From JBHGBB01 sp041946755 (lineage in GTDB: Bacteria > UBP4 > UBA4092 > JAOAEQ01), in NCBI GenBank assembly GCA_041946755.1, contig JBHGBB010000019.1, forward strand, positions 1 to 29,708: a stretch of 29,708 nucleotides of DNA. The letters run 5' to 3'. Positions within the stretch are counted from its first letter, which is position 1. Every line of letters starts with the position of its first letter. Below are positions 1 through 7,591 of this stretch, one piece after another. A program made the translations under genes and the position numbers. The notes under the pieces were generated by a model. The model made no database searches. It saw nothing but the letters and a program-made list of their open reading frames with translations, and was not told the origin of the DNA.

Positions 1-582
1 TTCTGTATCTGGATTCGGTCGCATTATAACGCGGTGCGGAAAGTATTTAAACGGCTGGATACGATTTTAACTTCGATTCCATTACCGGAAAAAATCCCGG
101 TGTTACCTCCTAGAAATCCGAAAGCGTCCACTGCTATTTTAATGGTGAACGGATTCAATGGACTGGGGATCCATTCATTATTAGGGATAATCAAAACGTT
201 TCCAAAACAATACCAAAATTTTGTTTTCGTTTCAGTAGGCGTAGTTGATTCCAGTAAATTCAAAGGAGTAGACGAAATCGACCTACTTCGGGAATCGACT
301 GAAACCGCTTTAAAGAAATATGTTGAATTTGCTAATAAACTCGGGTTCAATGCTGAATATCGGCTTGCCATTGGTACCGATGCCATCGATGAGCTCGATA
401 TTCTATGCAGAAACACGGTTAAAGAGTTTCCGAATTCGGTTTGTTTCACCGGGCGGCTCATTTTTGAAGAAGAAAACTGGATTACCCGGCTACTACATAA
501 CCAGGCATCGTTTGCTATCCAGCGAAAACTGCTATTCCATGGAATCAATATGATGGTCTTACCGATCCGCGCTATAGGATAA
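1..582 (+). CDS. APC-type permease, C-terminal part only (5' end off the window)
   Basis: The frame is open from base 1 to a TAA at 580-582, giving 193 codons, so the gene starts upstream of the window; the internal GTG at 34 is not a credible start. The residues align without gaps to the C-terminal soluble domain of the permease at 727-2691, with roughly five in six identical by eye (both contain MVNGFNGLGIHSLLGIIK and end near VLPIRAI). The visible part is the last few residues of the final membrane helix (FCIWIRSHYNAV) followed by a cytoplasmic alpha/beta domain of about 180 residues. In the APC amino acid/polyamine/cation superfamily such tails are regulatory or USP-like; that role is inference here. 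It is one half of a tandem permease duplication. Confidence 0.85.
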   Translation, partial: FCIWIRSHYNAVRKVFKRLDTILTSIPLPEKIPVLPPRNPKASTAILMVNGFNGLGIHSLLGIIKTFPKQYQNFVFVSVGVVDSSKFKGVDEIDLLRESTETALKKYVEFANKLGFNAEYRLAIGTDAIDELDILCRNTVKEFPNSVCFTGRLIFEEENWITRLLHNQASFAIQRKLLFHGINMMVLPIRAIG

Positions 583-609
583 TAACATATACATTTTAGA
601 GTATGTACA

Positions 610-674
610 TGTCATTCCCGCGAAAGCGGGAATCCACACTATGGTTATGGATACCTGCTTTCGCAGGTATGACA
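610..674. repeat. Inverted pair of a REP/dRS3-like palindromic repeat
   Basis: Bases 610-635 read TGTCATTCCCGCGAAAGCGG then GAATCC, a palindrome with the core ATTCCC-GCGAAAGC-GGGAAT. Bases 649-674 are the reverse-oriented diverged copy (GGATACCTGC...GTATGACA). The ends of the two copies are complementary, so the unit can form two small hairpins or one long one. The core matches the ATTCCCN8GGGAAT pattern known as dRS3 in Neisseria and found in many other genomes. It lies between the two permease copies; the same family recurs at 3015-3081. Confidence 0.75.
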
Positions 675-682
675 ACCTGGCG

Positions 683-713
683 TTGGCAAATGACCGAGTG
701 GTAATGGTATAAT
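683..713 (+). promoter_or_regulatory. Candidate sigma-70 promoter for the permease
   Basis: TTGGCA at 683-688 and an extended -10, TGG-TATAAT, with TATAAT at 708-713. The spacer is 19 bases, which is long, but the TGN extension compensates. The start would lie near 720, only about 7 bases before the ATG at 727, and no Shine-Dalgarno sequence is present, so the message would be nearly leaderless. Confidence 0.5.
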
Positions 714-726
714 ATTACCCTACATT

Positions 727-2691
727 ATGTTCAAGAAGCTGAAAAACCTTATTATCGGCAGGTCACGAGACCTGGAAGACCCCCATCTATTCCACCAGAT
801 ATCGTTAATTGCATTTTTGGCTTGGATTGGTCTTGGGGCTGATGGATTATCTTCATCCTGTTATGGACCTGAAGAGGCTTATCGAACCCTCGGAGCGTTC
901 ACTCACTTAGGATTGTATCTGGCATTAGCAACTGCCGCAACGATATTTATCATTTCTGCAAGCTATTCGCAAATAATAGAGCTATTTCCCACTGGTGGCG
1001 GGGGATATCTAGTCGCATCGAAGCTATTGGGGTCTCAGGCTGGATTGATTTCCGGTTGCGCGCTGGTAGTCGATTATGTACTAACCATATCTATTTCAGT
1101 TGCCAGTGGCATTGATGCATTATTTAGTTTTCTCCCTTCATTTTTTCTATTCTATAAATTATTAACAATTGTATTAGTTATTTTATTTCTCATTATTCTT
1201 AATCTTCGTGGAGTTAAAGAATCAGTTTTAGTCTTAGTCCCAGTATTCATAACCTTTGTTATCACCCATATAATCGTGATCATCATCGGGATTTTTGGGC
1301 ATGCCAGTGCGTTACCCTCTATGGTACATGGAACGATTCAGGAAACGGTTAATGGCATTCAAACGCTCGGATTTTTCCCGGTTTTATATGTCTTGATGCG
1401 GGGGTATAGTATGGGTGGCGGAACCTATACCGGAATTGAGACGGTAAGTAACGGCATGCAGATATTACGCGAACCACGAGTTAAAACCGCTAAACGAACG
1501 ATGCTATACATAGCCGCGTCATTAGCGTTCACTGCCGGTGGAATCATTGTTTGCTATCTCTTAAATAATGTTCAATATCAAACCGGAAAAACGATGAACG
1601 CGGTGTTAATTGCTACCGTTTCCAGTAAATGGACTATTGCCGGATATTCTATCAGCGCTATTTTTACTATCATTACGCTTATTGCAGAAGCGTTGCTGTT
1701 ATTTGTTGCAGCACAGAGCGGATTTTTAGCCGGTCCCCGGGTTTTAGCTAATATGGCGCAAGATTCCTGGGTACCGCATCGATTTGCGCATTTAAGTGAC
1801 CGGTTGGTAACCCGAAATGGGATCTTTTTAATGGGGCTATTTTCATTAATCATTTTATGGATTACTAAAGGTAATGTTCGCATTTTAGTGGTGCTCTATA
1901 GTATCAATGTTTTCTTAACCTTTACTTTATCCCAGTTAGGGATGTGTGTGCATTGGATCCAGAAACGCAAGTCAGACCTAAAATGGCGGAAACGATTGGC
2001 AATTAATGGGGTAGGTTTGATTTTAACTTTTGGGATATTGATTATGACCGTGATCATCAAATTCGGTGAAGGTGGCTGGATGACGATCGCGATTACAGTC
2101 TCGTTTATCGCATTCTGTATCTGGATTCGGTCGCATTATAATGCGGTCAAAAAAGTATTTAAACGGCTGGACGATATTCTCACCTCGGTTCCGTTACCGG
2201 AAAAAGCGCCGGCGCTTCCTGCACGAAATCCGAAAGATTCGGTAGCAATTCTGATGGTAAATGGATTCAATGGATTGGGAATCCATTCGTTGCTGGGGAT
2301 AATCAAATCGTTCCGAAAACAGTTTAATAGTTTCGTTTTTATTTCGGTTGGCGTAGTCGATTCCAGCAAGTTTAAAGGAGTAGATGAAATCGACCGACTC
2401 CGGGAATCGACTGAAGCTTCTCTGAAAAAGTATGTCGAGTTTGCCAATAAACTCGGATTTAATGCCGAATTTCGGTATGAAATCGGAACTGATGCGATCG
2501 ATGAATTAGAAGCATTATGTATTAAAACCTCAAAAGAGTTTCCGAATTCAGTATGTTTCGCCGGCCGATTGATTTTCGAAGAAGAGAACTGGGTTAATCG
2601 GTGGCTCCATAACCAGGCATCGTTTGCTATCCAGCGGAAACTCCTATTCCATGGAATCAACATGGTCGTTCTTCCTATCCGCGCAATCTAA
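727..2691 (+). CDS. APC superfamily permease with C-terminal cytosolic domain
   Basis: A 654-residue secondary transporter. The N-terminal part (about residues 25-470) holds some twelve hydrophobic helices and opens with GLGADGLSSSCYGPEEAY at 35-52, the TM1 signature of bacterial APC-family permeases close to the amino acid and KUP-like potassium groups. About residues 475-654 form a soluble alpha/beta domain, shared with the truncated copy at 1-582. By family it imports an amino acid or cation with an ion gradient; the substrate cannot be told from sequence. The ATG at 727 has no Shine-Dalgarno sequence; a TATAAT at 708-713 puts the message start almost at the codon. No intrinsic terminator is seen after the stop. 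The gene is bracketed by inverted pairs of the palindromic repeat at 610-674 and 3015-3081. Confidence 0.88.
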   Translation: MFKKLKNLIIGRSRDLEDPHLFHQISLIAFLAWIGLGADGLSSSCYGPEEAYRTLGAFTHLGLYLALATAATIFIISASYSQIIELFPTGGGGYLVASKLLGSQAGLISGCALVVDYVLTISISVASGIDALFSFLPSFFLFYKLLTIVLVILFLIILNLRGVKESVLVLVPVFITFVITHIIVIIIGIFGHASALPSMVHGTIQETVNGIQTLGFFPVLYVLMRGYSMGGGTYTGIETVSNGMQILREPRVKTAKRTMLYIAASLAFTAGGIIVCYLLNNVQYQTGKTMNAVLIATVSSKWTIAGYSISAIFTIITLIAEALLLFVAAQSGFLAGPRVLANMAQDSWVPHRFAHLSDRLVTRNGIFLMGLFSLIILWITKGNVRILVVLYSINVFLTFTLSQLGMCVHWIQKRKSDLKWRKRLAINGVGLILTFGILIMTVIIKFGEGGWMTIAITVSFIAFCIWIRSHYNAVKKVFKRLDDILTSVPLPEKAPALPARNPKDSVAILMVNGFNGLGIHSLLGIIKSFRKQFNSFVFISVGVVDSSKFKGVDEIDRLRESTEASLKKYVEFANKLGFNAEFRYEIGTDAIDELEALCIKTSKEFPNSVCFAGRLIFEEENWVNRWLHNQASFAIQRKLLFHGINMVVLPIRAI

Positions 2692-3125
2692 AAGTCGGGG
2701 TTGAGTATGCTAAGTCCGGATTGTTTTCCATCTCTGCGGGATGAAATTAAAGTCTAAATTGCCTATCAATCGCTTAGTTTAACCGCTTTTCCTGCAAAAT
2801 CATATCTTATCAGTTGAATTATTTAGGGTTATCGTTTATTTCGCTATATTTTTATCCACGACTGATTAGGGAGAGGACCTAGTGTGCCTTCGACCCACAC
2901 TAGGTATGCTCCGAAGACAAACCTATGTTAATATGCTCGGATTCTATAGTCAATTTATTTGACAAGAATTGGCGTGAGTGCTATGATAAGCACTAAATAT
3001 AATTCAATGTTCTTGATACCTGCTTTCGCAGGTATGACATGCGGACATGATAGTTGTCATTCCCGCGAAAGCGGGAATCCATCTTCTATTCTCTACAGCT
3101 CTGTATCTAATGTGAGGATTAGATT
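2692..3125. other. 434-base intergenic region with inverted repeats, no gene
   Basis: No coding frame of note. It contains a perfect 10-base inverted repeat, ACCTAGTGTG (2877-2886) and CACACTAGGT (2896-2905), with a 9-base loop and no T-tract, so it is not a typical terminator and could be a protein-binding dyad or a small mobile-element scar. It also contains the palindromic repeat pair at 3015-3081 and the Shine-Dalgarno GAGG (3114-3117) of the next gene. Confidence 0.6.
3015..3081. repeat. Second inverted pair of the REP/dRS3-like repeat
   Basis: GATACCTGCTTTCGCAGGTA begins at 3015 (reverse orientation, diverged arm) and TGTCATTCCCGCGAAAGCGG begins at 3055 (forward). These are the two variants found at 610-674, but in the opposite order, so this pair points outward where the first points inward. 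Together the two pairs flank the complete permease gene. Confidence 0.75.
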
Positions 3126-4397
3126 ATGAAACTACACCATAAAATCGAAATAGGGATTATTATTGTATTAATCATTCTTCCCTTGGTCTACCTCATTTAT
3201 GACCGGTCATTGATCCCGCCAGCGACTGAATACCATTCGCCGCCTTATGTTCCCGGCGAAACTTGGGAACAATATGCCACCCGGTTTTTAGAATCCAGTA
3301 AACAGCCGAATGCGTTAGAGCATTATCTGAAAGCATTTAGTTTGTATACTTCTGAGCCGGTATCACTTGCATCCTATGAAATAGATTCTATTCTAAAATT
3401 CGAATGGACCCAGCCCTATCCGAAAGCTGAAGAAGCATTGCGGTTAAATCAGCCTGCACTTGATGAACTTATCCGTGGTGCAAGGATGAAACAGTGTGAA
3501 CTGCCTCCTGCTTATGAAGGATTCGGATTCCCTTATCCTGATTATAATGAAATATCAGGTATGAATCGCCTTCTTATTACTGCGGGAAAAAAGATGGAAA
3601 AAACAAATCATCCACGTATCGCCCTTGAATATTATCTCGCGGGACTTCAATTCGGAAATGATATAGCTCAAAAAGATCAAATAATATTTTTTCAAGCAAT
3701 CGGTTTAGGAAGTATAAGAATGATGAACTACCAGATACGTAAGTTAATTACACAACAGAAACTTTTGCAATCTGATTATCAAAGTATCATCATTGATTTT
3801 GGTCGGATAGACCAAAAACATTCTTCATTTGGTGAAGCATTCAAATGCGACCGGCGGATATTTTATACGCGATTGTATCATGCTACTGCTGAACCGTTCA
3901 AAGATACAAAAGAGTTTGGATTCTTGACGAGCGTATATATTTTCTTCAATCGAGGTAAAATCCTGCAAACCAACCAAAATTTCAGTGCGGAATTATTATC
4001 TGCAATCACCACAAAATCTTACCAAGATTTTATGCATATTGAATGGAATAAAAAATGGCCGAAAGATTTGATTAACAGAACGATATGTCATATCCATTTT
4101 AGTGATTATGCTTATAATCGAATCACTATTTCAAGTTTACGACTTGCGCAAATTGAAGCAGCGATTCAGATATCTCGTTTAGAGAAGAAGCGCTGGCCGA
4201 AAGGATTAAATGACCTGAAACCATATGTATCGCCGATACCGGTAGACCCATTTGATGATAAACCATTTCTTTGGGCAATGGATTCAACCAGCAAGCCATT
4301 TGCTTATAGTGTCGGCCCTGACTTTAAAGATGATGCCGCGAAGATTACTTACGACCCGACGAATGGTACAACAAGCAAGGGAGACATTATTCCATAA
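3126..4397 (+). CDS. Membrane-anchored protein with C-terminal pseudopilin-like domain (paralogue A)
   Basis: A 423-residue protein of unknown function, first of three tandem paralogues. Residues 6-25 form one membrane anchor followed by YDRSLIPP; there is no G-FTLIEL prepilin site, so it should stay anchored. Next comes a conserved block (PGETWEQYATRFLE, then NALEHYLKAFSLY), then a charged helical middle. The last ~90 residues (RLAQIEAAIQ, RWPKGLNDLKPYVSPIP, DPFDD, SVGPDFKDD, YDPTNGT-S-GD) match the globular core and tail of GspG-like pseudopilins, and the same tail ends the true prepilins at 25603-26898. The ATG is preceded by GAGG at 3114-3117. No catalytic motif is visible. Similar proteins with this tail are common in Planctomycetes-like lineages; a role in envelope assembly or secretion is only a guess. 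Confidence 0.8.
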   Translation: MKLHHKIEIGIIIVLIILPLVYLIYDRSLIPPATEYHSPPYVPGETWEQYATRFLESSKQPNALEHYLKAFSLYTSEPVSLASYEIDSILKFEWTQPYPKAEEALRLNQPALDELIRGARMKQCELPPAYEGFGFPYPDYNEISGMNRLLITAGKKMEKTNHPRIALEYYLAGLQFGNDIAQKDQIIFFQAIGLGSIRMMNYQIRKLITQQKLLQSDYQSIIIDFGRIDQKHSSFGEAFKCDRRIFYTRLYHATAEPFKDTKEFGFLTSVYIFFNRGKILQTNQNFSAELLSAITTKSYQDFMHIEWNKKWPKDLINRTICHIHFSDYAYNRITISSLRLAQIEAAIQISRLEKKRWPKGLNDLKPYVSPIPVDPFDDKPFLWAMDSTSKPFAYSVGPDFKDDAAKITYDPTNGTTSKGDIIP

Positions 4398-4539
4398 AAT
4401 AAAAGTAGCGAGAATAGAGTAGCTAGCATCTAGGGAAGAAAAATAGAACAAGTTTCTGAGTATTCAGTGACTTCAGTGGTTAAAGATAGTATAGTAATTT
4501 TCGTGCTTTCGTGGAAATCTTTTTATAGGAGTTAATTCT
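4398..4539. repeat. Spacer duplicated along with the paralogues
   Basis: The segment from about 4397 to 4493 shares long matching blocks with about 5837-5933 (GAATAGAGTAGCTAGCATCT, AATAGAACAA, CTTCAGTGGTTAA). The array therefore grew by duplication of gene plus spacer. The Shine-Dalgarno AGGAG for the next gene is at 4527-4531. Confidence 0.75.
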
Positions 4540-5838
4540 ATGAAACGGAAATTTTTAATCGGGTTAGGTATCATTGTTGTATTATTAATCGTTCTGCCAT
4601 TAATCTATATTGCTTACGACCGGTCATTAATGCCACCGGCACCGGAGCCGTTAGCCAGTGCCCCGCCTGCTACTCCTGGCGAATCTTGGGAACAATATGC
4701 GACCCGGTATATTGAAACCCATAAAAAACCTAATGCATTAGAACATTATCTGAAAGCATTTAGTTTGTATACTTCCGAACCGGTATTACTTGCTACCCAT
4801 GATATAGATTCGATTCTAAAATTCGGTTGGACCCAGCCATATCCAAAAGCTGAAGAAGCGTTGCGGTTAAATCAGGCCGCGATTCAAGAGTTTCTGCTCG
4901 GAGCGCAGATTAACCATTGCGAATTTCCTCCTGACCCACTCGGATTTAGAATTCCAGTAAACAATAATTACCGCATGATTATGACTATGGTAAAGACCAT
5001 CCTGCTTTCAGGAAAAGAAAAAGAGAAAATGAATAAACCAAGTGAAGCACTGGATATTTATTTGGCAGGAGTCCAGTTAGAGAAAGATTTCGGGCAAAAA
5101 GACCAAGACCTGATTTCGTATCTGATCGCGATGGCTTCTATCAATAGGTCATCGCAACAAATCCGGCAGCTTATCCAAAAAGGTGAATTAACTCAAGCTG
5201 ATTATCGAAAGATAATCGCTGAATTGAATCGCATCAATCAGGAACAAACCAAATTCGGCGATTTCCTCTATGAATATGATTATCGCAATCGATATACTCT
5301 GGTAATCAGACCATTCAAGGAGAACCTGGCTTTGATGCGCAGCGAAAATCGTTCCCAGTCGCAATTAACTAAAATGAAAGATGATATAGCTGCAATCGTT
5401 ATGGAAACATATCTCTATTTAAATCGGGGGCGGTTACTGAAACAGAAATATGATCGAGCGATTGCTGCACAGACGAAACCATATCAGGAATTTATGAATA
5501 TTGATTGGGATAAGCGCATGTCATACCGAGATAATATTCCTGTAGGATATACTCGATTTATGCATGAAGTCTCTTTTCTACGGCTGGCACAGATAGAAGC
5601 TACTATCCAGCTATATTATTTAGAGCATAAGCAATGGCCGAAAGAATTAAATGACCTGAAACCTTATATCTCATCGATACCCTTAGATCCATTTAATGAT
5701 AAACCGTTCCTTTGGTCGATTGATTCAACTGGCAAAACGTTTATATATAGTGTCGGGCCAGATTTCAAAGATAATTTGGCTAAAGTGATTTATGACCCCA
5801 GTAATGGTGTGGATAGTGTAGGGGATGTTATTCCATAG
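4540..5838 (+). CDS. Membrane-anchored protein with C-terminal pseudopilin-like domain (paralogue B)
   Basis: A 432-residue paralogue of the genes on either side. One anchor helix at about residues 5-26 is followed by YDRSLMPP and a short Pro/Ala-rich linker, then PGESWEQYATRYIE and NALEHYLKAFSLY, nearly the same as in paralogue A. The middle (about 110-340) is alpha-helical with many charged residues. The C-terminal ~90 residues carry RLAQIEATIQLYYLEHKQWP, a DPFND turn, SVGPDFKDN and YDPSNGV-S-GD, the GspG-like core and tail without the prepilin N-terminal helix. AGGAG at 4527-4531 supports the start. The 141-base spacer before it and the spacer after it are related copies. Function unknown; the topology predicts most of the chain outside the cytoplasmic membrane. 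Confidence 0.8.
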   Translation: MKRKFLIGLGIIVVLLIVLPLIYIAYDRSLMPPAPEPLASAPPATPGESWEQYATRYIETHKKPNALEHYLKAFSLYTSEPVLLATHDIDSILKFGWTQPYPKAEEALRLNQAAIQEFLLGAQINHCEFPPDPLGFRIPVNNNYRMIMTMVKTILLSGKEKEKMNKPSEALDIYLAGVQLEKDFGQKDQDLISYLIAMASINRSSQQIRQLIQKGELTQADYRKIIAELNRINQEQTKFGDFLYEYDYRNRYTLVIRPFKENLALMRSENRSQSQLTKMKDDIAAIVMETYLYLNRGRLLKQKYDRAIAAQTKPYQEFMNIDWDKRMSYRDNIPVGYTRFMHEVSFLRLAQIEATIQLYYLEHKQWPKELNDLKPYISSIPLDPFNDKPFLWSIDSTGKTFIYSVGPDFKDNLAKVIYDPSNGVDSVGDVIP

Positions 5839-6170
5839 AATGAAAATAGCTTGAATAGAGTAGCTAGCATCTGGCGAAGATCAATAGAACAAATTTCTGA
5901 GGATTCTTAGTCTTCAGTGGTTAAGGATAGGGAAGCTCGTTTCGTGCTTTCTCTGTTTCATGCCTTTGTGGTAACTCTATGATTATCAAGAGTATCCATA
6001 ATTCTTTGCCAAATGGCAAAAAATTATTTCAGATTCTAAACTAACTTACCGAATTATTCTACCGCATCGCTAAAATAACCTAGTGTCCATCATTTCTTAG
6101 GTCCGACTAAACCTTTTTCCGGTTCCTATCGTCTCTAGAGTATTACTATGACTTAAAAGGAGCGGTATTC
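5839..6170. other. 332-base spacer with duplicated segment and a small hairpin
   Basis: No gene. About the first 95 bases are a diverged copy of the spacer at 4397-4493. A hairpin TTTGCC-AAAT-GGCAAA lies at 6005-6020; it is followed by AAAATTATT, not a T-tract, so it is a weak terminator candidate. A strong Shine-Dalgarno AAAAGGAG sits at 6155-6162, just before the next ATG. Confidence 0.6.
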
Positions 6171-7502
6171 ATGGAAAAAAGGCGAAGAACTAAAGTGTTT
6201 CGTATCATATTAATAATTATTGCAATATTGATTATCAGTCCGTTGTTATACCTTACCTATGATCGATCATTAATGCCGCCAGTACCGGATTGGACTTCGC
6301 CATCATATATCCCTGGAGAAACCTGGGTGCAATATGCCACCCGATACCTTGAAACCAGTAATAAACCGAATGCGTTAGCGTATTACTTGAAAGCGTTAAG
6401 TCTGTATCAATCAAAACCAATGAATGAAGCATATTTTGAACTCGATACTATAAGGCGATATGGATGGACGAAATCGTATCCTAAAGCAGAACTAGCGCTA
6501 CAAGCAAATAGCGAATCGATACAAGAGATTATCCTTGGTGCGCAAATGAAACAATGCGAGCTTCCTCCTAATCCATATACTCTATCGGCACCAGTTCCAC
6601 ACTTTCTAAATATCCTATATTTAAGTAAACTCATTATTGCTGCTGGGAAGAAATATGAACAACAAAATCAATCACAAAAAGCGTTACTCGATTATTTATA
6701 TAATATCCAATTTGCTAAAGATTTTGGTCAAAAAGACCAACCGTTACTTTCTGATATGATAAGTAGCAATATAATTCTAATAAATACGCAAGCAATTTTG
6801 CAGCTTATTACACAAAATAAATTAACTGACCAAGATTACCGATTTATCATTATCGAGCTAAGTCGTATTGAAAGAGAACAAACTACATTTGCGCAAGCAT
6901 TGGAATCAGATTATCGAATATGCTATTTCGAACTATATAAAGATTCAAAATCTTCGATAAAATTCGCTAACCTGATGAATCAAAGCTATCTACCTATTGA
7001 AGAAGAACCTATCTCGAATACTATTATTGCCAGTTATATATTCTTGAATCGTGGTCGAGTTCTCCGGAATTATCGTAATTACATTAACGATACTTTAGGC
7101 ACGATGACCACGAATCCTTATTCTGCATATATGAAAATTAATTGGGAATTAAGAGTTCCGCAAGATTATATTAATCATAAGTTTCTTGTTACTAATGATT
7201 GGAAATATACATATACTCGTCTGATATACGAAGTTGCCACTGTACGCCTGGCTCAAATCCAGGCTGCAATTCAGTTATATTATTTAAAAAGGAAACAATG
7301 GCCGAAAGAGTTGAATGATTTGAAAACATATGTATCACCGATGCCGGTAGACCCGTTTAATGATCAATCTTTTCTTTGGGCAGTAGATTCTAGTGGGAAG
7401 CCATTTTCATATAGTGTCGGCCCTGACTTTAAAGATAATGCGGTGAAAGTAGTTTATGACCCGACGAATGGAGTGATGAGTGTTGGAGACATCCGCCCGT
7501 AG
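6171..7502 (+). CDS. Membrane-anchored protein with C-terminal pseudopilin-like domain (paralogue C)
   Basis: The 443-residue third member of the array. A basic start (MEKRRRTK) and one helix to about residue 30 predict a type II (N-in) anchor, followed by YDRSLMPP, PGETWVQYATRYLE and NALAYYLKALSLY. The helical middle is more diverged and contains several extra residues before the C-terminal domain. That domain shows RLAQIQAAIQLYYLKRKQWP, a DPFND turn, SVGPDFKDN and YDPTNGV-S-GD. The ATG has AAAAGGAG 8 bases upstream. The stop codon lies inside a small GC hairpin (CGCCC-GTA-GGGCG, 7494-7506) with no T-tract. The gene converges on the M64 peptidase gene. Function unknown. Confidence 0.8.
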   Translation: MEKRRRTKVFRIILIIIAILIISPLLYLTYDRSLMPPVPDWTSPSYIPGETWVQYATRYLETSNKPNALAYYLKALSLYQSKPMNEAYFELDTIRRYGWTKSYPKAELALQANSESIQEIILGAQMKQCELPPNPYTLSAPVPHFLNILYLSKLIIAAGKKYEQQNQSQKALLDYLYNIQFAKDFGQKDQPLLSDMISSNIILINTQAILQLITQNKLTDQDYRFIIIELSRIEREQTTFAQALESDYRICYFELYKDSKSSIKFANLMNQSYLPIEEEPISNTIIASYIFLNRGRVLRNYRNYINDTLGTMTTNPYSAYMKINWELRVPQDYINHKFLVTNDWKYTYTRLIYEVATVRLAQIQAAIQLYYLKRKQWPKELNDLKTYVSPMPVDPFNDQSFLWAVDSSGKPFSYSVGPDFKDNAVKVVYDPTNGVMSVGDIRP

Positions 7503-7591
7503 GGCGACCAAGGAACGAAAGAACGAAAAAACTAGAAACGATTATTCGATTTAACTTATTTAACTATTTAACCATTTAATTGATTAGAATC

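Noticed and set aside
2136..2663. Long open frame on the minus strand opposite the permease tail, with a similar one at 24-548
   Set aside because: The two antisense frames resemble each other only because the sense genes are paralogues. They have no ribosome site or recognisable domain and use codons that mirror the sense strand.
2707..2757. A 16-codon frame (MLSPDCFPSLRDEIKV) after the permease
   Set aside because: No Shine-Dalgarno, no conservation evidence and no neighbouring target gene; a chance frame is more likely.
2877..2905. Perfect 10-base inverted repeat as a terminator of the permease gene
   Set aside because: No T-tract follows and it lies almost 190 bases after the stop. Kept only as an unexplained dyad.
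6005..6020. TTTGCC-AAAT-GGCAAA hairpin as a terminator
   Set aside because: Six pairs only and followed by A residues on the plus strand, with no T-tract on either side.
7494..7506. GC hairpin over the stop codon of paralogue C as a terminator
   Set aside because: Only five pairs with a three-base loop, followed by ACCAAGG; too weak and without a T-tract.
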